Origin: Seohaeicola zhoushanensis
GTDB taxonomy: Bacteria > Pseudomonadota > Alphaproteobacteria > Rhodobacterales > Rhodobacteraceae
Assembly: GCF_014656415.1 (NCBI RefSeq)
Contig: NZ_BNCJ01000004.1
Location: 62,001-126,000, forward strand
DNA length: 64,000 bases
Direction of reading: 5' to 3'
Of this stretch, positions 39,700-47,285 are shown piece by piece. How positions within the stretch are numbered: the stretch's first letter is position 1; each line of letters opens with the position of its first letter. The position numbers and the translations under genes are program-made. The notes beneath the pieces are model-generated. The model ran no database searches, had not been told where the DNA came from, and saw nothing but the letters and a program-made list of their open reading frames with translations.

Positions 39700-41349
39700 A
39701 TGGAATTCGATGCTGTCCTGATCGAACCGCGGATCAGGGAGATGACCGAGAAGGGCTTCTGGCACGGCAAGACCGTCAACGACTATTTCGACGCCTGCCT
39801 CGCAGCCTGCCCGGACAAGCCGGCGCTGACCTCGATTGTCGTCTCTACGGGCGAGCGCCGTGACCTCACCTGGGCCGAACTCGACGTGCTGGCCAACCGC
39901 GCGGCGGTCGGCCTGTCGCGGCTCGGGGTGGGGCGCAACGACGTCGTGTCCTGCCAGCTGCCTAACGGCTGGCGCTTTGTTGCGACCTACCTGGGTTGCG
40001 CGCGGCTGGGTGCTGTGTTCAACCCGGTGATGCCCATATTCCGCGCCCGTGAGTTGACCTTCATGCTGCGCCATGGCGAGGCGAAGGTCTTCGTCATCCC
40101 CAAGCTGTTCCGCGGTTTCGATCACGAAGCGATGGCCGAGGGAATGCGCTCCGAACTGCCTGATCTGAAGCATGTCCTTGTTGAGGGCGGCGAGGGCGCG
40201 CGCGATCTTGACGCGGCGCTCTTCGATCCGGCGCTGGACGCCGAGCCGGAGATGGCCCGCATCACGACCGAGAACCGCCCCGATGCCAACGCGGTCTGCC
40301 AACTGATCTACACCTCGGGCACCACGGGCGAGCCCAAGGGCGTGATGCATACCGCCAACACCATGTATGCCAACCTCGTCCCCTATGCAGAGCGGCTGAA
40401 GCTCGGGGCCGATGACGTGGTGCTGATGGCCTCGCCGATGGCGCATCAGACCGGCTTCATGTACGGCCTGCTGATGCCGGTGCAGCTGCAGGCGCGGGCG
40501 GTGCTGCTGGACAGCTGGGACAAGGCGCTGGCCGCGCGCGTCGTGGCCGAGGACGGCTGTACTTTCACCATGGCCTCGACCCCCTTCCTGCTCGACCTGG
40601 CGAATGCGGTCGAGGAGGGCGGCACCGACAGCTCGTCGCTGCGCACCTTCCTTTGCGCCGGCACCGCCATTCCCGGCCCGGCGGTGGAGCGCGCGCGTGC
40701 GGTCATGGGCACCAAGATCGTCTCGGCCTGGGGCATGACCGAGAATGGCGCGGTGACGCTGACCAACCTCGACGATCCTGACGAACGGTCGATCCACTCT
40801 GACGGCTACCCGCTGGCGGGGATGGAAACACAAATACGCACCGCCGACGGTCGGATCGCCGAACCGCACGAGGAAGGCGAACTGTTCGTGCGCGGCTGTT
40901 CGAACTTCGGCGGCTATCTCAAGCGTCCGCAGTGGAACAACGTCGACGCCGATGGCTGGTTCGACACCGGCGACATCGCGCGGGCGGACGAGCGGGGCTA
41001 TATCCGCATCTGCGGCCGGTCCAAGGACATCATCATCCGCGGCGCCGAGAACATCCCCGTGGTCGAGGTCGAAAGCGCGCTGTTCAAGCACCCCGCCGTC
41101 GCCTCGGTCGCCATCGTCGGCTATCCGGACGACCGGCTTGGCGAACGGGCCTGCGCCTTTGTCGTGCCGAAACCGGGGCACAGCCTGACCTTCGAAGAGA
41201 TGCAGGCCGTGCTGGCCGCAAACAACTTCTCCAAGACCTACTGGCCCGAACGGCTGGAGCTGCGCGAGGCGCTGCCCGCGACCGCCTCGGGCAAGATCCA
41301 GAAGTTCGCGCTGCGCAAGATGCTGCGCGACGAGATGGGGCTGGCATGA
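39700..41349 (+). CDS. aliA: AliA-like cyclohexanecarboxylate-CoA ligase
   Basis: 549-aa AMP-forming acyl-CoA synthetase. The A3 motif YTSGTTGEPKGVM (about 204-216), SAWGMTENG (about 345), WFDTGDIA and the C-terminal lysine in ATASGKIQKFALR are all present. It activates a carboxylic acid in two steps through an acyl-adenylate. With AliB, BadH and BadI beside it, cyclohexanecarboxylate is the expected substrate. RBS GGAGGAAAA precedes the ATG. Its stop overlaps the start of the following SDR. Confidence 0.88.
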   Translation: MEFDAVLIEPRIREMTEKGFWHGKTVNDYFDACLAACPDKPALTSIVVSTGERRDLTWAELDVLANRAAVGLSRLGVGRNDVVSCQLPNGWRFVATYLGCARLGAVFNPVMPIFRARELTFMLRHGEAKVFVIPKLFRGFDHEAMAEGMRSELPDLKHVLVEGGEGARDLDAALFDPALDAEPEMARITTENRPDANAVCQLIYTSGTTGEPKGVMHTANTMYANLVPYAERLKLGADDVVLMASPMAHQTGFMYGLLMPVQLQARAVLLDSWDKALAARVVAEDGCTFTMASTPFLLDLANAVEEGGTDSSSLRTFLCAGTAIPGPAVERARAVMGTKIVSAWGMTENGAVTLTNLDDPDERSIHSDGYPLAGMETQIRTADGRIAEPHEEGELFVRGCSNFGGYLKRPQWNNVDADGWFDTGDIARADERGYIRICGRSKDIIIRGAENIPVVEVESALFKHPAVASVAIVGYPDDRLGERACAFVVPKPGHSLTFEEMQAVLAANNFSKTYWPERLELREALPATASGKIQKFALRKMLRDEMGLA

Positions 41350-42098
41350 GCTTTGCCGGCCGCATCGCGGTGGTCACCGGCGCGGGCGGCCCTATGGGCC
41401 GCGCCGTTGTCGACCGGCTGGTGGCCGGCGGAATCGCGGGGGTGGCGCTGACCGACATTTCCTCCCGCCGCCTCGAGGCGGCGTCGGCGGCGCTCCCCCC
41501 CGATCTGTCAGAAGTGGCGCTGCGCGCCGACGTGACGGTCGAGCAGGAGGCGGCGGCGTTTGCCGCCGCCGTTCACGACCGGCTGGGGCGGGTCGATCTG
41601 CTGGTGAACCTCGTCGGCGGCCTGCGCTCGAAGCAGCTCTACACGCCGCTTCTTGAAATTGCGCCGGAACAGTGGCGCGCCACCATGGACCTCAACGTCA
41701 TGGGCACGCTGCATCTCGCCCGCGCTTTCGTGCCCGGCATGCTGGACCGGGGCTGGGGGCGCATCGTCAACCTGGCCTCCATCGTCTTCGGCGGCGAGGC
41801 GGGGCAGGCCGACTACGCCGCGGCCAAGGCGGCGGTGGCCTCGCTGACCCGCTCCATGGCGATCGAATTCGCGCCGCATGTCACCGTGAACTGCGTCGCC
41901 CCCGGCCTGACCCGCACCTCGGTGACCGAGAACATGCCGCCAGACCAGCTGGCCCGGCTGACCGGGATGGCGATGAACCCCCGCATGGCCGAACCCTCCG
42001 AGGTGGCCGACGCCATCGCCTATTTCCTGACCGACGAGGCCCGCTTCCTCACCGGCGAGATGCTGTCGGTCTCGGGCGGGATCCGGCCGCACCTGTGA
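41346..42098 (+). CDS. SDR family oxidoreductase
   Basis: 250-aa classical SDR. TGAGGPMG is a variant cofactor motif (about 11-18), LTDIS after beta2 favours NAD+, NLVGG replaces NNAG, catalytic Ser in LASIVFG and YAAAK. The start overlaps the aliA stop (ATGA), so it belongs to the bad/ali operon. A role for a second dehydrogenase in this pathway is unknown: it may act on a hydroxylated or stereoisomeric substrate. Confidence 0.88.
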   Translation: MSFAGRIAVVTGAGGPMGRAVVDRLVAGGIAGVALTDISSRRLEAASAALPPDLSEVALRADVTVEQEAAAFAAAVHDRLGRVDLLVNLVGGLRSKQLYTPLLEIAPEQWRATMDLNVMGTLHLARAFVPGMLDRGWGRIVNLASIVFGGEAGQADYAAAKAAVASLTRSMAIEFAPHVTVNCVAPGLTRTSVTENMPPDQLARLTGMAMNPRMAEPSEVADAIAYFLTDEARFLTGEMLSVSGGIRPHL

Positions 42099-42139
42099 GC
42101 GGCCGCGCCGTGGAACGAACGCAGAAGGACAAGCCCGAC

Positions 42140-42559
42140 ATGACGACCACCGCCCCTCTGCGGGTCCTCGAGCTGACGCGCACGATTCCCTTCGGATATT
42201 GCGACCCGGCGGGGATCATCTACACGCCCCGCGCGCTGGACCTCTGCCTCGAGGCGATCGACGATTTCTGGAAGGCGCTGCTCGACGGCAAGGGCTGGTA
42301 CGAGATGAACCTCGACCTCGACCGGGGCACGCCCTTCGTCAACGTCAACATCGACTTCAAAAGCCCGATCACCGCCCGCGCCCCGCTGGCGCTGGTGGTG
42401 CGCGTCACCCATGTCGGCACCACCAGCGTGGTCTTCGAGGTCTCGGCCCGGCAGGAAGAGCGCCTCTGCTTCGTCGCCTCGCTCGCCAGCGTGATCGTGG
42501 TGAAAAGCCGGATGGCCAAGGTCGAACCCGACGACTGGCTGCGCCGCGCGCTGGACTGA
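42140..42559 (+). CDS. Acyl-CoA thioesterase (4-HBT hot-dog fold)
   Basis: 139-aa hot-dog-fold thioesterase. The FGYCDPAGIIYTPRALDLC segment carries the catalytic Asp of the 4-hydroxybenzoyl-CoA thioesterase group (D-P-A-G-I-x-Y). It closes the ali/bad operon, 41 bp after the SDR, and may release free acid from stalled CoA intermediates or overloaded CoA. The ATG at 42140 is preceded by AAGGA. Substrate unproven. Confidence 0.88.
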   Translation: MTTTAPLRVLELTRTIPFGYCDPAGIIYTPRALDLCLEAIDDFWKALLDGKGWYEMNLDLDRGTPFVNVNIDFKSPITARAPLALVVRVTHVGTTSVVFEVSARQEERLCFVASLASVIVVKSRMAKVEPDDWLRRALD

Positions 42560-42665
42560 TCCCAACCGCGTGCCGCACAGAGGCGGGCAGGGGGCGATTG
42601 CCGATTGCAGTGGCCCCCCGTTCTGGGCGACAAGCCTGCAGGACCGCAGCCGCGAGGGGAATGCC

Positions 42666-43310
42666 ATGGTCAAGGACGTCTTCAGCCATGTGCGCACCTG
42701 GGTGTTCGATCTCGACAACACCCTCTATCCTCCGAAAGCCCGCCTCTTCGACCAGATCGAGGTGCGGATGACGCGCTACGTGATGGACTCGCTCGGCGTC
42801 GACCGCCCCGAGGCCGACCGGCTGCGGCGGCATTACTGGGCGACCTATGGCACCACGCTTGCCGGGCTGATGCGCGAGCATGCGGTCGACCCGACGCCCT
42901 ATCTGACCCATGTGCATGACATCGACTTCACCGTGCTGGAGCCCGACCCGGAGCTGGCGGCGCGGATCGGGGCGCTGCCGGGGCGGCGGATCGTCTATAC
43001 CAACGGCTCTGCGCCCTATGCCGAGCAGGTGCTCTCCCATCGCGGCCTTGGCGGGCTGTTCGACGCGGTCTATGGCGTCGAGCATGCGGGCTTCCTGCCC
43101 AAGCCCGAGCAGGCCGCCTTCGAGGCGGTCTTCGCCACCGACGGCACCGATCCGACGCGGGCGGCGATGTTCGAGGACGATATCCGCAACCTCGCCGCGC
43201 CGCATGCCATGGGCATGCGCACCGTGCTGGTCACGCCCGAGCCGCAGCAGGCCGACCACGTCCACCACCACACCGACGACCTGGCCGCCTTCCTGTCGCA
43301 GTTGATCTGA
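42666..43310 (+). CDS. HAD-family pyrimidine 5'-nucleotidase
   Basis: 214-aa haloacid-dehalogenase-like hydrolase of the SDT1/pyrimidine-5'-nucleotidase group. Motif I FDLDNTLYPP (about 14-23), motif II TNGSA, motif III Lys in PKPEQAAFE and motif IV FEDDIRNL are complete. It would dephosphorylate pyrimidine or similar nucleoside monophosphates. Its start ATG (42666) follows GAGGGGAATGCC. It is separated from the thioesterase by about 100 bp and does not seem to be part of the catabolic operon. It converges on the EI24 gene with abutting stops. Confidence 0.9.
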   Translation: MVKDVFSHVRTWVFDLDNTLYPPKARLFDQIEVRMTRYVMDSLGVDRPEADRLRRHYWATYGTTLAGLMREHAVDPTPYLTHVHDIDFTVLEPDPELAARIGALPGRRIVYTNGSAPYAEQVLSHRGLGGLFDAVYGVEHAGFLPKPEQAAFEAVFATDGTDPTRAAMFEDDIRNLAAPHAMGMRTVLVTPEPQQADHVHHHTDDLAAFLSQLI

Positions 43311-44009
43311 TCAGGCGCTGCGGCGGTCGTTCAGCGCGTGGAAGATGTGGGTGAAGGTCGCCGCGCCCAGGATCGGGATCAGCAGGTTCACCAGCGGGAT
43401 CGACAGCGGCAGCGCCATCAGGACACCGGCCAGCCAGATGGTGCCGCGATGGCGGCGGCGCAGCTCCTTGGCGCGCTCGCGGCCAAGCCGACGCATCGCG
43501 GCGAGGGTGAAATACTCGCGCCCCAGCAGGAAGCCGTTCAGCGCATAGAAGATCAGCGGCCAGAGCGGGAAGACAAAGGCCGCGACGATCAGCGCGGCCA
43601 CGTTCGCCGCGATCAGCACGCCCAGATAGTTGATGGTGTCGCGCAGCGCGTCGCCGAAAGGCACTTTCGGCGCGGGCGGCAGTTGCGGGTAATGCCGGTC
43701 TTCCACCGCCTGCGCGACCTCGTCGAGGAACATCGAGGTGATCGCCGAGGCGACCGGCACCATCAGGAAGAAACTCAGCACCATCATGAAGATGAACGAG
43801 GCAAAGCCGAGCAGGTCGTCCAGCCAGCGCACCTCGCCGATGATCGGGATGGTCACCGCGTCGCCGGTCAGGGCCTGCACGCCCCAGAGCAGCAGCGCAT
43901 AGGCCGCGACCAGCAGCGCGAAGGTCAGCACCACGCCAAGGCCCAGCACCTTGCGGAAACGCGGGTCGCCGATCTGGCCGACGGCCAGCAGGAACGACCG
44001 AAGGATCAC
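43311..44009 (-). CDS. EI24/CysZ-like integral membrane protein
   Basis: 232-aa membrane protein of the EI24/CysZ family, with about four hydrophobic segments (about 24-48, 72-95, 130-160 and 198-222). CysZ members import sulfate in gammaproteobacteria; the function of the alphaproteobacterial group is less certain. The central hydrophilic part (LDEVAQAVEDRHYPQLPPA) and YALNGFLLGREYFTLAA are typical. It follows the nitroreductase gene with a 4-bp overlap. Confidence 0.82.
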   Translation of the reverse strand: MILRSFLLAVGQIGDPRFRKVLGLGVVLTFALLVAAYALLLWGVQALTGDAVTIPIIGEVRWLDDLLGFASFIFMMVLSFFLMVPVASAITSMFLDEVAQAVEDRHYPQLPPAPKVPFGDALRDTINYLGVLIAANVAALIVAAFVFPLWPLIFYALNGFLLGREYFTLAAMRRLGRERAKELRRRHRGTIWLAGVLMALPLSIPLVNLLIPILGAATFTHIFHALNDRRSA

Positions 44010-44584
44010 TCGGACACCCAGGTCGTCAGCGCCGCGATATCGGGGCGGGGCCGTTCCGGCGGGGCCGACCCCTCGGTGCCGATGTGCACGATGCCGGCAA
44101 TGCGCTCGTCGGCGGCCAGGCCAAAGGCGCGTTCGCGGAAGGCGGCGTCATGCGACGGCCAGCCGGTCAGCCAGCAGGCGCCCCAGCCCGAGGCCAGCGC
44201 CGCATTGACCAGCGAGAGGCAGACGGCCCCGGCGGAATAGGTCTGTTCCAGCGGCGGGATCTTCTCCGAGGCGACCGGCTTTTCCACCACCACCACGGCC
44301 AGGTGGCCCTGGTCGTACTGCCCGCGCCCCTTGGCGATGTCCTCGTCAGACTTGCCCAGCTCGGCCCCGCGCGCGGCGGCGATATCGGCGATGCGCGCCA
44401 TCGCCGCGCCCTCGATCACGATGAACCGCCAGGGCTCCAGCTTGCCGTGGTCGGGCACCCGCCCGGCGGCGGTCAGCAGCACCATCAGTTCGTCATGGCT
44501 CGGCACCGGCGCAATCAGCGTCTTGGCCGGGCGCGAGCGGCGGGTCAGCAGGAAATCGAGCGCGGCGGGATTGGGCTGCAGCAT
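44006..44584 (-). CDS. Nitroreductase family protein
   Basis: 192-aa FMN-dependent oxidoreductase, of the YdjA-type short subgroup. The N-terminal LLTRRSRPAKTLIAP carries the FMN-phosphate-binding Arg residues, the KLEPWRFIVIEG segment and the C-terminal SGWGACWLTGWPSH with GIVHIG are characteristic. Uses NAD(P)H to reduce nitro compounds or quinones. It overlaps the EI24 gene by 4 bp. Confidence 0.9.
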   Translation of the reverse strand: MLQPNPAALDFLLTRRSRPAKTLIAPVPSHDELMVLLTAAGRVPDHGKLEPWRFIVIEGAAMARIADIAAARGAELGKSDEDIAKGRGQYDQGHLAVVVVEKPVASEKIPPLEQTYSAGAVCLSLVNAALASGWGACWLTGWPSHDAAFRERAFGLAADERIAGIVHIGTEGSAPPERPRPDIAALTTWVSE

Positions 44585-44701
44585 CCGGGAGGGTCCTTGT
44601 CTTGTCCGGGCTCCATGTCGGCACGTCGGGCGGCGGTGTCAAGGCGCGCGGCCGGCGCAATCGCCATGGCGTCCGGCGCGCCGAGCGGGCAGAGTGGCGC
44701 C

Positions 44702-44989
44702 ATGGCCAAGCTGCGCGACCTTCCCGACCTCTCCGACCTTGCCGTTGCCGGCGGCGAGATTGCCGTGCGGGTGACGCCGCGCGCCGCGCGGGCCCGGCTG
44801 GTGGCCGAGGCGGGAACGCTGCGGGCCTATGTCACCGTGCCCCCCGAGGACGGCAAGGCCAACGCGGCGGTGCAGGAGCTGCTTGCGGCGGCAATGGGAA
44901 TCGCGCCCTCGCACCTGCGCCTGCTGCGCGGGCAGACGGCGCGCGACAAGGTCTTTGCCTACTTGGGCGGCGCCGGCTTGAGCCGGTAG
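44702..44989 (+). CDS. DUF167 family protein (YggU-like)
   Basis: 95-aa small protein of the DUF167/YggU family. The VRVTPRAARARLV and VPPEDGKANAAVQELLA motifs identify it, as does LLRGQTARDKVF. Structural members have a small alpha/beta fold; function is unknown. Its 3' end overlaps the convergent 80-aa gene by 31 bp. Confidence 0.9.
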   Translation: MAKLRDLPDLSDLAVAGGEIAVRVTPRAARARLVAEAGTLRAYVTVPPEDGKANAAVQELLAAAMGIAPSHLRLLRGQTARDKVFAYLGGAGLSR

Positions 44990-45201
44990 ATGCCCTCGGG
45001 CAGGTTCAGCGCCGCACCAAGGTCACGCGCCTGCTCGGGCGAGAGCGTGATCTTCATCACCTGGTTGGTGCGGGGGTCGAACTGCTCGACCGTGATGCAT
45101 TCGGCAAAGCTTTGAATCACCACATCTTCCTGCAAGGGCGCAGCGCCCTCGTCGATGAGGGTGATCACGGTGGCGTCGAAGTCGTGCTCGATGGAGAACA
45201 T
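44959..45201 (-). CDS. Hypothetical protein, 80 aa
   Basis: 80-aa acidic protein. I do not recognise a named domain. It reads as a compact alpha/beta protein: MFSIEHDFDATVITLIDEG, then a strand-rich middle with ECITVEQFDP and ITLSPEQARDLGAAL, ending in LPEGIYRLKPAPPK. Small proteins of this kind are common next to DUF167 in Rhodobacteraceae, as far as I recall. The start at 45201 is preferred because the much longer upstream frame lies antisense to the M48 gene. Confidence 0.6.
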   Translation of the reverse strand: MFSIEHDFDATVITLIDEGAAPLQEDVVIQSFAECITVEQFDPRTNQVMKITLSPEQARDLGAALNLPEGIYRLKPAPPK

Positions 45202-45285
45202 GTCACCAAAGTGTGCGCCCACAAGCCGCTTGGCAAGTGGCAAGCGACACTGGCGGTGATGGAAAGCTGTGCTAGACAGTCTGTC

Positions 45286-46005
45286 ATGACACCGATCCGA
45301 CGCCCCTTTGCCCTCCTGGCGCTCTGCGCCGCGCTGTTCACCTCGGCCTGCTCCGACGTCGTGACCGTCGGGCCGATGCCGGTAAGCCTGTCCGGCGGAA
45401 TGCCGCCCCAGACCGCGGCGGCGGCCTTCTCGCAAGTGGTCGCCAGCGTCGAGCCGGTGGCCGAGGCGGAGTGCCAGCGGCGGCAGTTCGGGCGCAGCTG
45501 CGACTTCCGGATCGTTGTCGATGGCGATCCGACCGCACCGGCCAACGCCTTCCAGAGTGTCGATGAACGCGGCCGGCCGGTCATCACCTTTACGCTGGCG
45601 CTGATCGCGCAGGCCGAGAACGCCGACGAACTGGCCTTCGTCATGGGCCACGAGGCGGCGCATCACATCCTCGACCACCTGCGCCGGCAGTCGCGCAGCG
45701 CCACGGCGGCGGCGGTCGTCCTGGGCGGGCTGGCGACGCTGACCGGAGGCTCGGCGACGGACGTCGAGACCGCGCAGCGCCTCGGCGCGGCGGTGGGCGC
45801 GCGCCAATACTCCAAGGAATACGAACTGGAGGCAGACGAACTGGGCACGCTCATCGCCTACCGCGCCGGCTTCGACCCGCGGATCGGCGTACAGTTCTTC
45901 GCCCGGATCCCGGACCCCGGCGACCGCTTCCTCGGCACCCATCCGCCCAATGCCGCGCGGGTCCAGACGGTTCAGCGCACCATCGCCGCACTGGGGCTGT
46001 CCTGA
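45286..46005 (+). CDS. M48-family metalloprotease, lipoprotein
   Basis: 239-aa zinc protease. The N-terminus has a signal with a possible lipobox ending in TSAC (Cys at about 22). The active site GHEAAHH (HExxH) lies about residue 126, and the third ligand Glu is in YELEADELG. The HPPNAARV segment near the end is typical of M48 enzymes such as BepA/Oma1-like proteins. Predicted periplasmic quality-control protease. Confidence 0.92.
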   Translation: MTPIRRPFALLALCAALFTSACSDVVTVGPMPVSLSGGMPPQTAAAAFSQVVASVEPVAEAECQRRQFGRSCDFRIVVDGDPTAPANAFQSVDERGRPVITFTLALIAQAENADELAFVMGHEAAHHILDHLRRQSRSATAAAVVLGGLATLTGGSATDVETAQRLGAAVGARQYSKEYELEADELGTLIAYRAGFDPRIGVQFFARIPDPGDRFLGTHPPNAARVQTVQRTIAALGLS

Positions 46006-46009
46006 GGTC

Positions 46010-46023
46010 TTGATCTGCATCAA
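46010..46023 (+). promoter_or_regulatory. Perfect FNR box upstream of the DUF6455 gene
   Basis: TTGAT-CTGC-ATCAA is a full match to the FNR/FnrL consensus. It is centred at 46016.5. A site at -41.5 would put transcription start near 46058, and an AGGATA sequence at 46046-46051 sits at the -10 position, so class II activation under low oxygen is plausible. Confidence 0.7.
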
Positions 46024-46067
46024 GGCCAGGCGCGCGGATTCGGGCAGGATAGAGGAAAGATCCTGCG

Positions 46068-46334
46068 ATGGAGCGCGCCATGACCGATATGCCGAATTTC
46101 CGACGCCACGCCGCGTTGGTCGATGAGATGGCCGGCGCATTGGGCGTCGACCTCGAAGAGGCGGCGCTGCGCGGCAAGCTCGACCTCGACGAGATTTCCG
46201 ACGCGGTGCTGCGCTGCACCGGCTGCACCAACCCCGACCACTGCCAGGGCGTGCTCGCCACCAAGCCGCAGCTGGAGCAGGCGCCGGGCTATTGCCGCAA
46301 TCGCGACCTGATGCACCGCCTCGCGGCGGACTGA
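46068..46334 (+). CDS. DUF6455 family small cysteine-containing protein
   Basis: 88-aa protein of the kind often annotated DUF6455 in Rhodobacteraceae. Four Cys residues (CTGC, then HCQG, then YC) suggest metal or redox binding. The LRCTGCTNPDHCQG segment is the most recognisable. ATGs at 46068 and 46080 are both possible; 46068 is used. A perfect FNR box lies 45 bp upstream, so expression is probably tied to low oxygen. Function is unknown. Ends four bases before the convergent CDGSH gene's stop. Confidence 0.75.
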   Translation: MERAMTDMPNFRRHAALVDEMAGALGVDLEEAALRGKLDLDEISDAVLRCTGCTNPDHCQGVLATKPQLEQAPGYCRNRDLMHRLAAD

Positions 46335-46338
46335 GGCC

Positions 46339-46581
46339 TCAGAGCGTCTTGTGAGTGCCGTCGCAGAGCGGTTTCTTCGAGGACTGCTTGCAGCCGCAGA
46401 AGAACACCTTCCTGTCGGCCTCTGCCGTATATTTGATCGGCGTGATGTCGGTCACCTTGTGCGACCCGTCGCAGAAGGGCTGCTTCGCGGACCGGCCGCA
46501 GGCACACCAGAAATAGGTCTTTCCGGCGCTGACCTCGACCGGGTAGGGGGCGTTCTGGGCAATAAGGGGCGTGTCGGACAT
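46339..46581 (-). CDS. CDGSH iron-sulfur domain protein
   Basis: 80-aa protein with two CDGSH-type motifs. The first is CACGRSAKQPFCDGSH (C-x-C-x9-C-x3-H) and the second CGCKQSSKKPLCDGTH. Each binds a [2Fe-2S] cluster through three Cys and one His. Such bacterial proteins belong to the mitoNEET-related class 3. Convergent with the DUF6455 gene; both may be related to redox status. Confidence 0.93.
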   Translation of the reverse strand: MSDTPLIAQNAPYPVEVSAGKTYFWCACGRSAKQPFCDGSHKVTDITPIKYTAEADRKVFFCGCKQSSKKPLCDGTHKTL

Positions 46582-46715
46582 GGCTTCGCTCGCTTTGGAC
46601 TGGCTGGACCCAGCCTATCGGGGCGGATGCGAAATGGAAGCGCGGGGTCGGTGGACTTGACAGATTCGTGAGCGCGCTTCTAGCTGGTCGGCAGCCAACA
46701 ACCGAGGATGTCGCG

Positions 46716-47279
46716 ATGTCCCGCCTAGCCGCCGCTGTCTGCATCATCGCCATGATCGCCGCACCCGCGCTCGCCGCGCCGTTGAAGCTGAAGCCGGCAG
46801 ATCCGCAGCCTTCGCCCAAGCCGGGGCTGTCGGTCACCTATGCCTACCCCGAGGAAGTGAAATCGCTTTCCGAGGCGGCCAATGCGCTCAAGGCTGCGCC
46901 CGAGGGTGGAACACCGCTGAGCGGGCTGGACTACGCCGACACCTCCGAGGGCGCGAAGACGCTCACCTCCAAGCGGGCGATGCATGTCGCGGCACGCATC
47001 CGCGGTTTCGTGCGGTTCGATGCGGCCGGGATCTACGATATCGAGTTCCTGACCAACGATGGCATCGACGCGCGCGTCGGCGGTCAGCAGGTGGGGCTGT
47101 TCGACGGGCGGCAGTCCTGTGATGGAACAACCGTGGTGCAGGTCGAGGTGCCTTCGGCCGGGTGGTATCCGCTTAATATCCTCTATTTCCAGCGGCTCGG
47201 CACCGCCTGCCTCCACATGAAGATGGGCCCGACCGGAGGCAAGCGGAATTGGATGCCGAATAGCGCCTTCGGGCGCTGA
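46716..47279 (+). CDS. Secreted protein with PA14-like domain
   Basis: 187-aa protein. Residues 1-20 are a signal peptide (MSRLAAAVCIIAMIAAPALA). After a Pro-rich linker (LKLKPADPQPSPKPG), the sequence AARIRGFVRFDAAGIYDIEFLTNDG followed by ARVGGQQVGLFDGR and GWYPLNILYFQRLG resembles a PA14 carbohydrate-binding domain (only fragments are matched). Two Cys residues could form a disulfide. Predicted to be periplasmic or extracellular. It ends six bases before the convergent rimO gene. Confidence 0.7.
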   Translation: MSRLAAAVCIIAMIAAPALAAPLKLKPADPQPSPKPGLSVTYAYPEEVKSLSEAANALKAAPEGGTPLSGLDYADTSEGAKTLTSKRAMHVAARIRGFVRFDAAGIYDIEFLTNDGIDARVGGQQVGLFDGRQSCDGTTVVQVEVPSAGWYPLNILYFQRLGTACLHMKMGPTGGKRNWMPNSAFGR

Positions 47280-47285
47280 GCGCCC

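Noticed and set aside
37329-39779. 816-codon open frame on the minus strand
   Set aside because: Antisense to badH, badI and aliB; the sense-strand proteins are clear family members.
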